From Syntrophomonadaceae bacterium (GTDB lineage Bacteria; Bacillota; DSM-12270; Thermacetogeniales; Thermacetogeniaceae): a DNA stretch of 64,000 nucleotides. Positions 45,697-54,271 of the stretch are shown one piece after another. The position numbers and the translations under genes were made by a program. The stretch covers positions 93,080 through 157,079 of the forward strand of contig DULK01000078.1 in assembly GCA_012840385.1 (NCBI GenBank). The letters are read 5' to 3'. Within the stretch, counting starts at the first letter, position 1. Every line of letters begins with the position of its first letter. A model generated the notes under the pieces. That model had not been told where the DNA came from and made no database searches. It worked only from the letters and a program-made list of their open reading frames with translations.

Positions 45697-45712
45697 TTAT
45701 CCGACCTCCAAA

Positions 45713-46162
45713 TTAAAAAATTCTTTTACTGTCCAGCAGGATGGTAACCGGGCCGTCGTTAACTATCCCGACTTCCATCATGGTCTGAAATTCCCCTGTC
45801 GTGATCCGGAGTCCGCTCAGGGAAAGCCTGTTCACAAACTCGTCGTAAAGGGGAAGAGCATGCTCCGGCAGGGCTGCTTTTGTAAAACTGGGGCGTCTGC
45901 CCTTCCGGCAGTCCCCATAAAGGGTGAACTGGGAAACTACAAGGATGTCCCCTTTAATATCCTGCACTGAATAGTTGAACTTGCCTTCGGGATCGGGAAA
46001 AATCCGTAAGCCGAGAATTTTATCGGCAAGATAGGTGGCATCCTCCAGGCTGTCCTCATTTCCCACGCCCAGCAACACCACAAGCCCCTGTCCGATCCTC
46101 CCTTTTTCCCTGCCTTCCACCTTCACCCAGCCGCAGCTGACTCTCTGTACAACGGCTCGCAC
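45713..46162 (-). CDS. dtd: D-aminoacyl-tRNA deacylase
   Basis: A 149-residue proofreading enzyme that removes D-amino acids, and Gly from mischarged tRNA-Ala. Core motifs are RAVVQRVSCGWVKVEG at the N terminus, DILVVSQFTLYGDCRKGRRP (SQFTLYGD) and the C-terminal VNDGPVTILLDS (GPVT). I chose the GTG at 46160-46162, which has AGGAG 7 nt upstream and yields a normal-length product; a TTG at 46177 overlaps the relA stop. Confidence 0.95.
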   Translation of the reverse strand: MRAVVQRVSCGWVKVEGREKGRIGQGLVVLLGVGNEDSLEDATYLADKILGLRIFPDPEGKFNYSVQDIKGDILVVSQFTLYGDCRKGRRPSFTKAALPEHALPLYDEFVNRLSLSGLRITTGEFQTMMEVGIVNDGPVTILLDSKRIF

Positions 46163-46173
46163 AAACTCACTCC

Positions 46174-48339
46174 TCAAGAAGGCACAACCCTGTGGACTTC
46201 AAGCACATCACTGACCCGGCTGACTTTCTGAATAACAGAATACAAATGTTCCAGGTCCCGGATTTCCAGCTTGAGATTTACCAGAGCCATTTTGTCCTTT
46301 TTAGACCGTGCATTCACCGCATTGATAATCGTCTTGGTATCCATAATTGTATTCATAATATCCGTAGTAAGCTGCGGCCGGTCAAGCGCCTTAACCTCGA
46401 TCTCCACCTGGTAGGTCGCCGGGGTGCCTGCTTCCCAGCTGACCTCAATCATCCGCTCCCTCTCGTCTTGAGAATGATAGGCAATGTTCGGACAGTCTGC
46501 CCTGTGTACGGAAATCCCTCTTCCCCGTGTAATATAACCGATAATCTTATCTCCAGGCAAGGGATTACAACAGTGGGAAAGGTGCACCGCAAGATTTCTT
46601 TCCCCTTTGACCGTAACGCCTGATGTAACAGGACGCGGTTTCTCAGGTATCTTTACCAAGAGGTTGTTTTCCGTAGCAACCGGGGTTGTCTCTTTCTGGC
46701 TTTCTTCCCGGACGGTCTTCACTATTTGGGCGGGGTTGACTGCCCCATCACCGATACCGGCAAACAGGGCCTCGGCCGTCTGAAAACCAAAACGGCGCGC
46801 CAGTTTTTCTATGACATCTAATTTAAAGAAGCTTGAAAACTCCAGCCCGGCACGGCGCACCTCCTTTTCCAGGAGGTCCCTTCCCCGCAGGACATTCTCT
46901 TCCCGCTTCTCCCTCTTAAACCACTGGCGGATGCGGTTTTTCGCCTGGGAGGTTTTGACGAACAGGAGCCAGTCCCGGCTGGGGCCGTTGCTCTGTTTGG
47001 AAGTCAGGATCTCCACGATGTCCCCATTGGCAAGCTGGTGGTCGAGAGGGACAATCCTCCCGTTGACTTTGGCTCCTATGCAGCGGTTCCCGACCTCGGT
47101 ATGGATCTTGTATGCAAAATCGACGGGAACGGAGCCCGCCGGAAGCTCGACCACATCCCCCTTGGGGGTGAAAACAAACACCACGTCAGAGAAAAGATCG
47201 ATCTTGAGGGACTCCATAAATTCCTTGGCATCCCTCAGTTCGTGCTGCCACTCAAGGATTTGCCTCAGCCAGGAAAGCTTTTCTTCAAATTGCACATCCG
47301 AAGGTTTCCCACCCTCTTTGTACTTCCAGTGAGCGGCGATGCCGTATTCGGCCGTTCGGTGCATCTCGTGGGTCCTGATCTGGAGTTCAAAGGGTTGGCC
47401 GAAAGGACCCACCAGGGTCGTATGCAGTGACTGGTACATGTTCGGCTTAGGCATGGCGATGTAATCCTTGAACCGCCCAGGGATCGGTTTCCACATGGTA
47501 TGCACAATGCCAAGGGTTGCGTAGCAGTCACGCACCGTATTGACGATCACCCTGACGGCAATCAGGTCGTAAATCTCCGCCAGGCTCTTATTCTGAGTTA
47601 TCATCTTGTGATATATACTGTACAGGTTCTTTGGCCTTCCGGATATTTCTGCCTCAATCCCTGCTTCGGCCAGCTTGTCCCGCAGCTTGGAAATCACCAG
47701 GTTAATATAGTCTTCCCGCTCACGCCGCTTTTTGGCAATGCGGTCTACCAGGTCGTAATACTTCTCCGGTTCCAGATAACGGAAAGCCAGGTCTTCGATC
47801 TCCGACTTAATCTTGTAAATACCAAGACGATGGGCCAGAGGGGCAAAGATTTCCAGGGTTTCCTGGGCTATTTCCCGCTGTTTTGCTACCGGGTGATGGT
47901 TTAATGTGCGCATGTTATGGAGGCGATCTGCCAGCTTTATTAAGATGACGCGGACATCCCGCGCCATCGCCAAGAACATTCTGCGCAAATTTTCTGCATG
48001 GCTCTCTTCTTTGTTCTTGAACTCAATTCTGCCCAGTTTCGTTACTCCGGATACGAGAAAGCTAACATCCGGCCCGAACTGGGTTTCAATTTCCTCCAGG
48101 GTGACACGTGTGTCTTCCACCACGTCATGCAGCAGTCCGGCAATTATACTCGTCATATCCAGTTCCAGTTCGGCCAGAATGCAGGCTACCTCGAGGGGAT
48201 GCTCAATAAAAGCCTCTCCCGAGTTGCGAAACTGTCCGGCGTGTGCCCCCTGGGCAAAAAAATAAGCACTCTCAATAAGCTTCCTGTCGAACTTCGGATG
48301 GTATGCTTCAATTTTTGAGAGGAGTTTTGGCAGGCCCAT
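46174..48339 (-). CDS. relA: Bifunctional (p)ppGpp synthetase/hydrolase RelA/SpoT
   Basis: A protein of about 721 residues controlling the stringent response. Domains in order: HD hydrolase (LLHDVVEDT, HDxxED intact), synthetase (NLYSIYHKM, YQSLHTTLVGP), TGS (VFTPKGDVVELPAGSVPVDF), zinc-finger-like region (LSHCCNPLPGDKIIGY) and C-terminal ACT. The intact HD site suggests it both makes and degrades (p)ppGpp. I prefer the ATG at 48337-48339 after GAGGG; in-frame ATG 48342 and GTG 48357 are alternatives. Confidence 0.96.
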   Translation of the reverse strand: MGLPKLLSKIEAYHPKFDRKLIESAYFFAQGAHAGQFRNSGEAFIEHPLEVACILAELELDMTSIIAGLLHDVVEDTRVTLEEIETQFGPDVSFLVSGVTKLGRIEFKNKEESHAENLRRMFLAMARDVRVILIKLADRLHNMRTLNHHPVAKQREIAQETLEIFAPLAHRLGIYKIKSEIEDLAFRYLEPEKYYDLVDRIAKKRREREDYINLVISKLRDKLAEAGIEAEISGRPKNLYSIYHKMITQNKSLAEIYDLIAVRVIVNTVRDCYATLGIVHTMWKPIPGRFKDYIAMPKPNMYQSLHTTLVGPFGQPFELQIRTHEMHRTAEYGIAAHWKYKEGGKPSDVQFEEKLSWLRQILEWQHELRDAKEFMESLKIDLFSDVVFVFTPKGDVVELPAGSVPVDFAYKIHTEVGNRCIGAKVNGRIVPLDHQLANGDIVEILTSKQSNGPSRDWLLFVKTSQAKNRIRQWFKREKREENVLRGRDLLEKEVRRAGLEFSSFFKLDVIEKLARRFGFQTAEALFAGIGDGAVNPAQIVKTVREESQKETTPVATENNLLVKIPEKPRPVTSGVTVKGERNLAVHLSHCCNPLPGDKIIGYITRGRGISVHRADCPNIAYHSQDERERMIEVSWEAGTPATYQVEIEVKALDRPQLTTDIMNTIMDTKTIINAVNARSKKDKMALVNLKLEIRDLEHLYSVIQKVSRVSDVLEVHRVVPS

Positions 48340-48424
48340 CATCCATCCCTCAATCACCGCAAACAGAATTCCCGCTTGAATTATCGTATTTTGTGTTTTT
48401 TAAACTGTCAAGGGCAGCGCAAGC

Positions 48425-48688
48425 TCATTTCGATTTTTTCAAACGAGATGTGAATAACTTCCCTTTATTTGCGTAAAAGGAGTCGGGCGACTTTGGACCC
48501 CGGGAATGACGCCCCAACAAAATACCGGCTACCAGGCCGAATAAAGCCGTCCCAAAAACCACAAACACCAGTGGTATCTGGGGGAATGTCCAGAACAGCA
48601 GCTTGATGCTGACAGGCGCTGCATTCTGTACCGCAAAAATGGAAATCAGAAGGGCAAATACCAGAATTCCCACTATGTAGAAATGCAT
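48425..48688 (-). CDS. LapA-domain (DUF1049) small membrane protein
   Basis: An 87-residue protein with two membrane helices (FYIVGILVFALLISIFAVQN and LVFVVFGTALFGLVAGILLG) and a short basic tail, the lipopolysaccharide-assembly-protein-A/DUF1049 pattern (AVQNAAPVSIKLLFW). In Gram-positives the function is unknown. I use the ATG at 48686-48688, after GGGGGTGTGGC; an upstream ATG at 48712 adds eight residues. It lies between the CDF gene and relA. Confidence 0.85.
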   Translation of the reverse strand: MHFYIVGILVFALLISIFAVQNAAPVSIKLLFWTFPQIPLVFVVFGTALFGLVAGILLGRHSRGPKSPDSFYANKGKLFTSRLKKSK

Positions 48689-48743
48689 GCCACACCCCCG
48701 ATTAAAATACAATTCTCTCTTTTAGTTAAAATTCCTCTTGCTC

Positions 48744-49661
48744 TCACCCTTTCCCTGAATACGAATCACAGGGTTCGGGGCATGTCAGGCAATCGTCCCC
48801 GTTCCGGCAGGGTTCGACATGAATCAGGACATGCGAACCCGGAAATCTGTCCTTGACGGCTTTTTCAATATCATCGCATAATTCGTGGCTTACGGCGATA
48901 GTTCTCGTTTCCGGGACAACCAGATGCAGGTCAATATGGCGCTCCGAACCCGCCTTGCGGGTGCGCAGCTTGTGGAAGCTGATGTACTGCGATCCGTAAT
49001 CATCAATTATCTGTTTAATGATCTCTTCCTCGTCGGACGGCAAACTGGTATCGATCAACGGGAAGAAGGCCTTTACCGTTAAATCAAAGGAGGCCTTGAT
49101 GATCAGCAATGCCACGGCGATGGCAATGAGAGGGTCGAGGATCTGGTAGCCGGTAAGCAAGAGAAGAATTAAACCGGCGGCAACGCCCAGGGATGTGTAA
49201 ACATCTGTTCTCAGGTGCCAGGCATCCGCCTCCAGAGCCACAGAATCAGTGGCTTTGGCAGTTTTCATGAGCATGGTAGAAATAACGTAATTCACTACCC
49301 CGGAAAAAGCCATTACGATTAAGCCCCAGACAGGAGTCTCCACCCGGGCGCCGACCAACAACTTGTGGACCGCTTCCCGGATTATCCAGATAGCTGCTAT
49401 GAATATCAGAATCGCTTCGATAACCCCTGAGATATTTTCAATCTTGCCGTGTCCGTACTGGTGCTGTTCGTCCGGCGGCTTGCCGCTCTGACGAACGGCA
49501 AACAGGGCCAGCAATGCGGCAAGCAGGTCAAGACCGGAGTGGATCGCCTCTGAAATCACACTGACAGAGTTGATTGCAATTCCGACAACCAGCTTAAAAA
49601 GAACAAGCAATGTGTTTGACAAAACAGATAGCTGGGCCATTTTGACCTTTTTATTATTCAC
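48744..49661 (-). CDS. Cation diffusion facilitator (CDF) metal exporter
   Basis: A 305-residue membrane protein that expels divalent metals by proton antiport. About six helices are visible, with metal-site residues in SEAIHSGLDLLAALLA, QYGHGKIENISGVIEA and EADAWHLRTDVYTSL, then a cytosolic domain (FHKLRTRKAGSERHID). The C terminus is cysteine-rich (CRNGDDCLTCPEPCDS), unusual and possibly a metal sensor. Starts at GTG 49661 with GAGGGGG upstream. A structured leader with a terminator precedes it, suggesting metal-responsive attenuation. Confidence 0.92.
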   Translation of the reverse strand: MNNKKVKMAQLSVLSNTLLVLFKLVVGIAINSVSVISEAIHSGLDLLAALLALFAVRQSGKPPDEQHQYGHGKIENISGVIEAILIFIAAIWIIREAVHKLLVGARVETPVWGLIVMAFSGVVNYVISTMLMKTAKATDSVALEADAWHLRTDVYTSLGVAAGLILLLLTGYQILDPLIAIAVALLIIKASFDLTVKAFFPLIDTSLPSDEEEIIKQIIDDYGSQYISFHKLRTRKAGSERHIDLHLVVPETRTIAVSHELCDDIEKAVKDRFPGSHVLIHVEPCRNGDDCLTCPEPCDSYSGKG

Positions 49662-49689
49662 CGGATTACCCCCTCAATGCCTGTTCTTC

Positions 49690-49731
49690 ATATAAAAAGG
49701 GACCTCACCAAGTTATGCTTGATGAAGTCCC
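49690..49731 (-). terminator. Attenuator/terminator between cobT and the CDF gene
   Basis: A 14-bp stem with a few G-U pairs and loop CATAA (minus strand, starting GGGACTTCATCAAG) is followed by TTTTTATAT. It is about 30 nt ahead of the CDF start codon and shares the GACTT strand with the candidate aptamer. Confidence 0.85.
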
Positions 49732-49791
49732 ACGGGATTCACCACCCGCTGCCTGAAGGCCCGGTTAAGAAATTAACCTGACTTTTTTCAT
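49725..49791 (-). ncRNA. Candidate riboswitch ahead of the CDF exporter
   Basis: From the predicted start near 49791 the minus-strand RNA can fold into a four-way junction: P1 (AAGTC at 49780-49784 with GACTT at 49725-49729) around three hairpins (GGTTAA/TTAACC, GCC/GGC, CGGG/CCCG). The 3' P1 strand is also needed for the terminator stem at 49699-49731, so the two folds exclude each other. This is the layout of a transcription-attenuating riboswitch. NiCo (czcD) riboswitches have four-way junctions and control CDF exporters, but I could not match the NiCo consensus. Confidence 0.55.
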
Positions 49792-49797
49792 TTAGAT

Positions 49798-49826
49798 ATT
49801 CTAACATACGTCAGGGTTTGGAGCAA
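49798..49826 (-). promoter_or_regulatory. Promoter ahead of the CDF leader
   Basis: TTGCTC (49821-49826) and TAGAAT (49798-49803) on the minus strand, spacer 17 bp, just past the cobT stop. The start would be near 49791, so that P1 of the candidate riboswitch begins about 7 nt into the RNA. Confidence 0.55.
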
Positions 49827-49857
49827 TTAATGTGACAAGAAAATTTGTGAAAAAACG

Positions 49858-50913
49858 TTATAATATCATCTCTCCTGTAACTCCCGCCTCATCAAAGGTG
49901 GCCATCTCTCTTAGAATGCGCAGGGCAGCTTCGATCAGATGGAAGGCCAGCACCGCCCCGGTTCCTTCTCCGAGTCGCATGCGCATATGCAGCATCGGTT
50001 TAAGCCCCAACCAGTTGAGCATCACCTGGTGTCCCGGTTCCTCGGAAAGATGCGAAGCAAGCATGTAATTGACCGAACGGGGAGCCAGGGAACGGGCGAT
50101 CATTGCCGCCGCACCTGAAATAAAGCCATCGATCACAACCGGCACCCTCGCCGCAGCTGCCCCCAGGATCACCCCGGCCAGCCCACCGATTTCAAATCCA
50201 CCCACCTTTGCCAGGACGTCGAGGCCGTCGCGGGGATCCGGATTGTTTATCCTTAAGGCTTTCTCAACCACTTTTATCTTACGCTGAACACCCGGCTGAT
50301 CCAGGCCGGTTCCTTTACCTGCAAGCATAGCAACCGGAAAACCGGTAAACGCAGCCAGAATGGCCGTACTGGGGGTGGTATTACCGATACCCATATCTCC
50401 GGTTGCCAGCAGTTCCGTCCCGCCGGCTACCTCCTGTATGGCAACTTCGATCCCCGCCTCCACTGCGGCCCGGGCCTGGTCAGGTGTCATGGCAGGCCCG
50501 GCTGCAAGATTGTTGGTACCCGCTCCAATCCGCCGCACCACCAGCCCCGGGGCATCCACCGGGGTGATCATCCCCATGTCAACGCAGACAACCCTTGCCC
50601 CCGCCTGCCTGGAGAGAACGTTAATCGCCGCCCCACCCCGCAAAAAATTCAACACCATCTGGGGGGTTACCTCCTGAGGAAAAGCACTAACCCCCTCGGC
50701 GCAAACCCCGTGATCCCCGGCCATGGTAATCACAGCCTTCTTCTCCAGCCACGGCAGGCTTTTGCCTGTGATCCCGGCAATCTGAGCAGCCACGTCCTCC
50801 AGCATGCCCAGGCTCCCGGGCGGCTTTGTCAAATTGTCAGATCTGCGCCGCGCCGCCTCCTGTGCCTGCTCATCAAGCTCTCCGATCCTGGCAATGGTCT
50901 CCTCCAGCAACAT
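49858..50913 (-). CDS. cobT: Nicotinate-nucleotide--dimethylbenzimidazole phosphoribosyltransferase
   Basis: A 351-residue enzyme that makes alpha-ribazole phosphate for the lower ligand of cobalamin. Conserved segments include TKPPGSLGMLEDVAAQIAG, MAGDHGVCAEGVSAFPQEV, TTPSTAILAAF and the catalytic-glutamate motif RLGEGTGAVLAFH. A B12 riboswitch and terminator lie upstream, so it is repressed by cobalamin. No other cob genes are in the window, so it may support lower-ligand remodelling rather than de novo synthesis here. Confidence 0.96.
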   Translation of the reverse strand: MLLEETIARIGELDEQAQEAARRRSDNLTKPPGSLGMLEDVAAQIAGITGKSLPWLEKKAVITMAGDHGVCAEGVSAFPQEVTPQMVLNFLRGGAAINVLSRQAGARVVCVDMGMITPVDAPGLVVRRIGAGTNNLAAGPAMTPDQARAAVEAGIEVAIQEVAGGTELLATGDMGIGNTTPSTAILAAFTGFPVAMLAGKGTGLDQPGVQRKIKVVEKALRINNPDPRDGLDVLAKVGGFEIGGLAGVILGAAAARVPVVIDGFISGAAAMIARSLAPRSVNYMLASHLSEEPGHQVMLNWLGLKPMLHMRMRLGEGTGAVLAFHLIEAALRILREMATFDEAGVTGEMIL

Positions 50914-50944
50914 GATACCAGCTCCTTTTCCTCATTGATAGATA

Positions 50945-50984
50945 AAATATCAAAAGTCCCCAACCATCCAGGCTGGGGACTTTA
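50945..50984 (-). terminator. Terminator of the cobalamin riboswitch
   Basis: A 10-bp stem (AAAGTCCCCA with TGGGGACTTT) around 11 nt is followed by TGATATTTTAT on the minus strand, about 30 nt ahead of cobT. It is the likely OFF-state structure of the riboswitch upstream. Confidence 0.8.
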
Positions 50985-51002
50985 CCATCATCCCTTGCAC
51001 AA

Positions 51003-51186
51003 CCCGATAACAGGCAGGTCTCCTGGCTCACAGATCACCCTCCCCCGATCCTTCCCCGGCTGGTGAACCAAGCGGGTGGCTCCTTCGGGTTCGTCCCTGC
51101 TTACAGTGGCGGGTCCGCTCAGGATTTGCACCTGATTCCCTATTCTCCCTTGCGGGCACCTGTTACCCGTATTATTAAGTTAGCAC
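51003..51186 (-). ncRNA. Cobalamin (B12) riboswitch
   Basis: About 180 nt on the minus strand. Diagnostic pieces in order: GGTGCCCGCAAGGGAGAATA, GGGAATCAGGTGCAAATCC, GAGCGGACCCGCCACTGTAA (including GCCACTG), and the B12 box AGCCAGGAGACCTGCC at 51013-51028. AACAGG and CCTGTT close P1. It lies ahead of cobT with a terminator between, so adenosylcobalamin binding should stop cobT transcription. Confidence 0.95.
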
Positions 51187-51246
51187 TCAGACAACTCTAT
51201 CTTAATTTTGTTCCATCCTTTTGTCAATAAGGAGTATCATCAAATA

Positions 51247-52110
51247 TTAACGGGCAGAAACCTCCTTCAAGCGCCGGAAATCATACCACAACGGGCTGGC
51301 GTTGAAGATCGAGGAGTATGCCCCGCTGATCACGCCGATCAACAGGGTGATCATAAACGGCCTGATCGTTACACCGCCGATAACGATCAGGGCAACCAGG
51401 CAGAAGACGACGGTTAAAACGGTGTTGATGGAGCGGGTTAGGGTCTGCATGATGCTGTGATGGATCAGTTCGTCGAGCGGCTGATCCTTCTTGCGCATCC
51501 GCAGGTTCTCCCGGATCCGGTCGAAGATAACGATGGTGTCGTGAATCGAATAACCCACAATCGTCAGGAGGGCAGCAATAAAGGCGCTGTCCACCTCTAT
51601 CCGGAAGATCGAAACCAGCCCCACGGTTACCAGAATATCGTGAACCAATGCCAGAATGGCGGCCACACCCTGGAGGAATTCAAACCTGATGGCGATATAA
51701 ACCAGCATCAGGGCAAAGGCGATCAGCACGGAGAGAATCGCCTTCTGACGCAGTTCCTTCCCGATGGTGGGCCCCACCTTTTCATTTCGGAGCAGTTTCA
51801 TACTTCCGATCTTCTGGGAAAGGCCGTTCAGCAGCTTGTCACTTTCCTCCTGACTTAAATCCCTGGTGCGAATCAACACCGTATTGCCCCCGGAGGTCTG
51901 GATCTGACTGTCCTTACCCAAACCCAGGTCCCCGAGCAGATTCCGTATATCCTCAATTTTCACCGCTTGGTCAAATCTGACCTCCACCAGGCTTCCACCG
52001 GTAAAGTCGATTCCATAATTCAGTCCCCATTTATAGAGAGAAACCATTCCCGGGATAATGATCAACAGGGAGAAGATATACCAATACTTTCTTATTCTTA
52101 TCAGGTTCAC
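51247..52110 (-). CDS. secF: Protein translocase subunit SecF
   Basis: A 287-residue membrane protein which with SecD uses the proton gradient to help protein export. It has a first helix (YWYIFSLLIIIPGMVSLY), a short extracytosolic domain beginning YGIDFTGGSLVEVRF, and five further helices including VGYSIHDTIVIFDRIRENL. I take the GTG at 52108-52110 with AGGAGG 9 nt upstream, located just after the secD stop; an upstream ATG at 52134 overlaps secD. Confidence 0.95.
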   Translation of the reverse strand: MNLIRIRKYWYIFSLLIIIPGMVSLYKWGLNYGIDFTGGSLVEVRFDQAVKIEDIRNLLGDLGLGKDSQIQTSGGNTVLIRTRDLSQEESDKLLNGLSQKIGSMKLLRNEKVGPTIGKELRQKAILSVLIAFALMLVYIAIRFEFLQGVAAILALVHDILVTVGLVSIFRIEVDSAFIAALLTIVGYSIHDTIVIFDRIRENLRMRKKDQPLDELIHHSIMQTLTRSINTVLTVVFCLVALIVIGGVTIRPFMITLLIGVISGAYSSIFNASPLWYDFRRLKEVSAR

Positions 52111-52123
52111 TATCAGACGCCTC

Positions 52124-53509
52124 CTATACTCCATATGCCCTGGGATTCAGTACCAACCTCGACCTCGCCAGCAGGTGCAGGACGAAGCGGGTGAAGGTAA
52201 CCGCCGTAAACAGGCTCGTCAGCACACCGATGGCAAGGGTAACCGCAAAGCCCCTAATCGGCCCTGTACCGAAATAGTAGAGGACCGCCGCTCCGATCAG
52301 GGTATTAGCATTGCAGTCCAGGATCGTGCGGATGGCGTGCCGGAAGCCGGCGTCAAAGGCGGATCGCAGCGTCTTCCCGGCCCGCAGTTCCTCCTTCAAG
52401 CGCTCGTAGATCAGGATGTTGGAGTCCACCGCCATACCGATGGACAGGATGAAGGCGGCAATCCCCGGCAGCGTGAGGGTTGCTTTTATGAGTACGAAGA
52501 TCCCTGCCACGATCATCGTGTAAACGATCAGGGATAAATCGGCCACAATCCCCGGGACCCGGTAATAGACGATCATGAAGAGAAATACCAGGGCCAGACC
52601 GATAATTCCGGCCCGGACGCTGCGGTCCAGGGAGTCTTTCCCGAGCAGCGGTCCCACGCTGCGCTTTTCGAGCAGCTTCACCTTCACCGGAAGGGCCCCC
52701 GACCGGAGCAGCACGGCGTCATGCTGGGCCTCCTCCAGGGTTTTGTACCCGCCGCGGATCACCGCCTCCCCTCCGGGGATCGGCTCATCCACCACGGGAT
52801 TGGTTAAGATCTTACCGTCCAGGTATATGGCAATCCGCTTTTTTACGTTTGCCGTGGTGACCTCTTTAAAAATCTTTGCCCCCTCTTTATTGAATTTAAG
52901 GGCCACTTCGGGTTCGTTGTTGCTCGGATTTAACTGGGCTCTGGCATCCTCGAGGTATTTTCCCGTAAGCACCGTCTTGCCGTCCTCGGTTTTGAATTCC
53001 AACCGGGCGGTACGCGGCAGAATGCGCACCACTTCCTCTGGGTCCTTCACTCCGGGGATCTCCACCACGACCCGTCTTGTACCCTCTTTCTGGATGATCG
53101 GCTCCGTTACTCCCAGGGCGTCAATACGGTTCCTGAAAATCCCCATGAGCCGCGTGATCGAATCCGGGGTCACCGGAGAATCCGGCGTTGGAACCGCTTC
53201 GTAGACTACATGAACGCCTCCTTTAAGATCAAGCCCCAAACGCTTTTGCAGCTGCTGCTCCAGGGGTTTGGCCGCAAAGACGGCTACGGCAAAGATGAAC
53301 ACCACCAGCAGAAACAGTTTTCCTGCCTCCAGCCAGTTAACAGGTCCTTTCGTTTCTTTCACAGGGCCGGTCGGCTGCTCTCCCCTGACGGAGCCTTTTG
53401 CATCACCTTTCGGAGGTGCCGCTGCAAGCCGTTCGCTTTCCGGGCGGACCATTTGCTGCTGTTTTTTCCTCGACCCTTTTCCTCGCTGTTCTTTCTTTCC
53501 TGCCACCAC
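52124..53509 (-). CDS. secD: Protein translocase subunit SecD
   Basis: A 461-residue RND-like membrane protein. It begins with an unusual hydrophilic, Lys/Gln-rich N-terminal extension of about 60 residues before the first helix (LFLLVVFIFAVAVFAAKP). Then come GLDLKGGVHVVYEAVP, the P1 domain and five helices with LPGIAAFILSIGMAVDSNIL. A typical SecD starts near the first helix, so the extension is lineage-specific. SecF follows. yajC, normally just upstream, is not found. Confidence 0.95.
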   Translation of the reverse strand: MVAGKKEQRGKGSRKKQQQMVRPESERLAAAPPKGDAKGSVRGEQPTGPVKETKGPVNWLEAGKLFLLVVFIFAVAVFAAKPLEQQLQKRLGLDLKGGVHVVYEAVPTPDSPVTPDSITRLMGIFRNRIDALGVTEPIIQKEGTRRVVVEIPGVKDPEEVVRILPRTARLEFKTEDGKTVLTGKYLEDARAQLNPSNNEPEVALKFNKEGAKIFKEVTTANVKKRIAIYLDGKILTNPVVDEPIPGGEAVIRGGYKTLEEAQHDAVLLRSGALPVKVKLLEKRSVGPLLGKDSLDRSVRAGIIGLALVFLFMIVYYRVPGIVADLSLIVYTMIVAGIFVLIKATLTLPGIAAFILSIGMAVDSNILIYERLKEELRAGKTLRSAFDAGFRHAIRTILDCNANTLIGAAVLYYFGTGPIRGFAVTLAIGVLTSLFTAVTFTRFVLHLLARSRLVLNPRAYGV

Positions 53510-53529
53510 TTTCTCCCCTTCCGCTAAAT

Positions 53530-54207
53530 TTAAAGCAGCTTATTCCCGTTTATCTCAAGACCGAATTTACAGCCCAAGAAATTGGCGGCACGCCTGCAGA
53601 GAAGCATGCGCGTCAAAAATATCTCGAAATAATCCATTACCGGACTGATTTCCGGGTTGATCTGAAGTTCAAGCACAATCGCCCTTCTCGCTTCCTCCAC
53701 CCTTAAAAAGGAACGCTCTACGGCAAAATTGACGCGGTCGTGAATGTCAAAACTCGCCTGTGCACGGTTTCTCACCCTCGTCCGGTGAACATCGGATTTG
53801 TCGGCAAGAATAAGCGCCGCGGCAACATTGCTGACCGGCTGGCCGGTGGTCTCATCGTGGTTCCCGATTGCGGCCACCACAGTAGCTATCTCCTCCGGGT
53901 CCATCCCTAACCTGTCCAGGATAAAATAAGCCAGGACACCACCGGACAAATGATGTCCTTCCCTGTTGATGACGTTTCCGATATCATGCAGGTAGCCCGC
54001 AATGGCAGCAAGCTCTGCCTCCCGGCGGGGGAATCCCAATCTTTTGATTACATTTGAAGCAATACTCGAAACCAGGTTAAGGTGCCGGAATCCATGTTCG
54101 GTGAACCCCATCACACCCAGATTCTCATTGCCGATCCGTATCAAGGTGTCAGCATATATATCCTTTTTAACATCGTCCAACGTTACCGCTTTTTCCTGCA
54201 CAACCAC
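53530..54207 (-). CDS. HD-domain phosphohydrolase
   Basis: A 225-residue cytosolic protein with an HD domain: HGFRHLNLVSSIASNVIKRL (first His), AGYLHDIGNVINREGHHLSG (HD pair), AIGNHDETTG, and ALILADKSDVHRTRVR (final Asp). Likely a metal-dependent phosphohydrolase of unknown substrate. It lies 21 nt before secD. Similar genes occur in this interval in related Clostridia, to my recollection. Confidence 0.88.
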   Translation of the reverse strand: MVVQEKAVTLDDVKKDIYADTLIRIGNENLGVMGFTEHGFRHLNLVSSIASNVIKRLGFPRREAELAAIAGYLHDIGNVINREGHHLSGGVLAYFILDRLGMDPEEIATVVAAIGNHDETTGQPVSNVAAALILADKSDVHRTRVRNRAQASFDIHDRVNFAVERSFLRVEEARRAIVLELQINPEISPVMDYFEIFLTRMLLCRRAANFLGCKFGLEINGNKLL

Positions 54208-54271
54208 CTGCTCCCCGGGTAAACAAAAATCAACTTACATATATTCTCCTTCTTTTTGTAGAATCCTCTTT

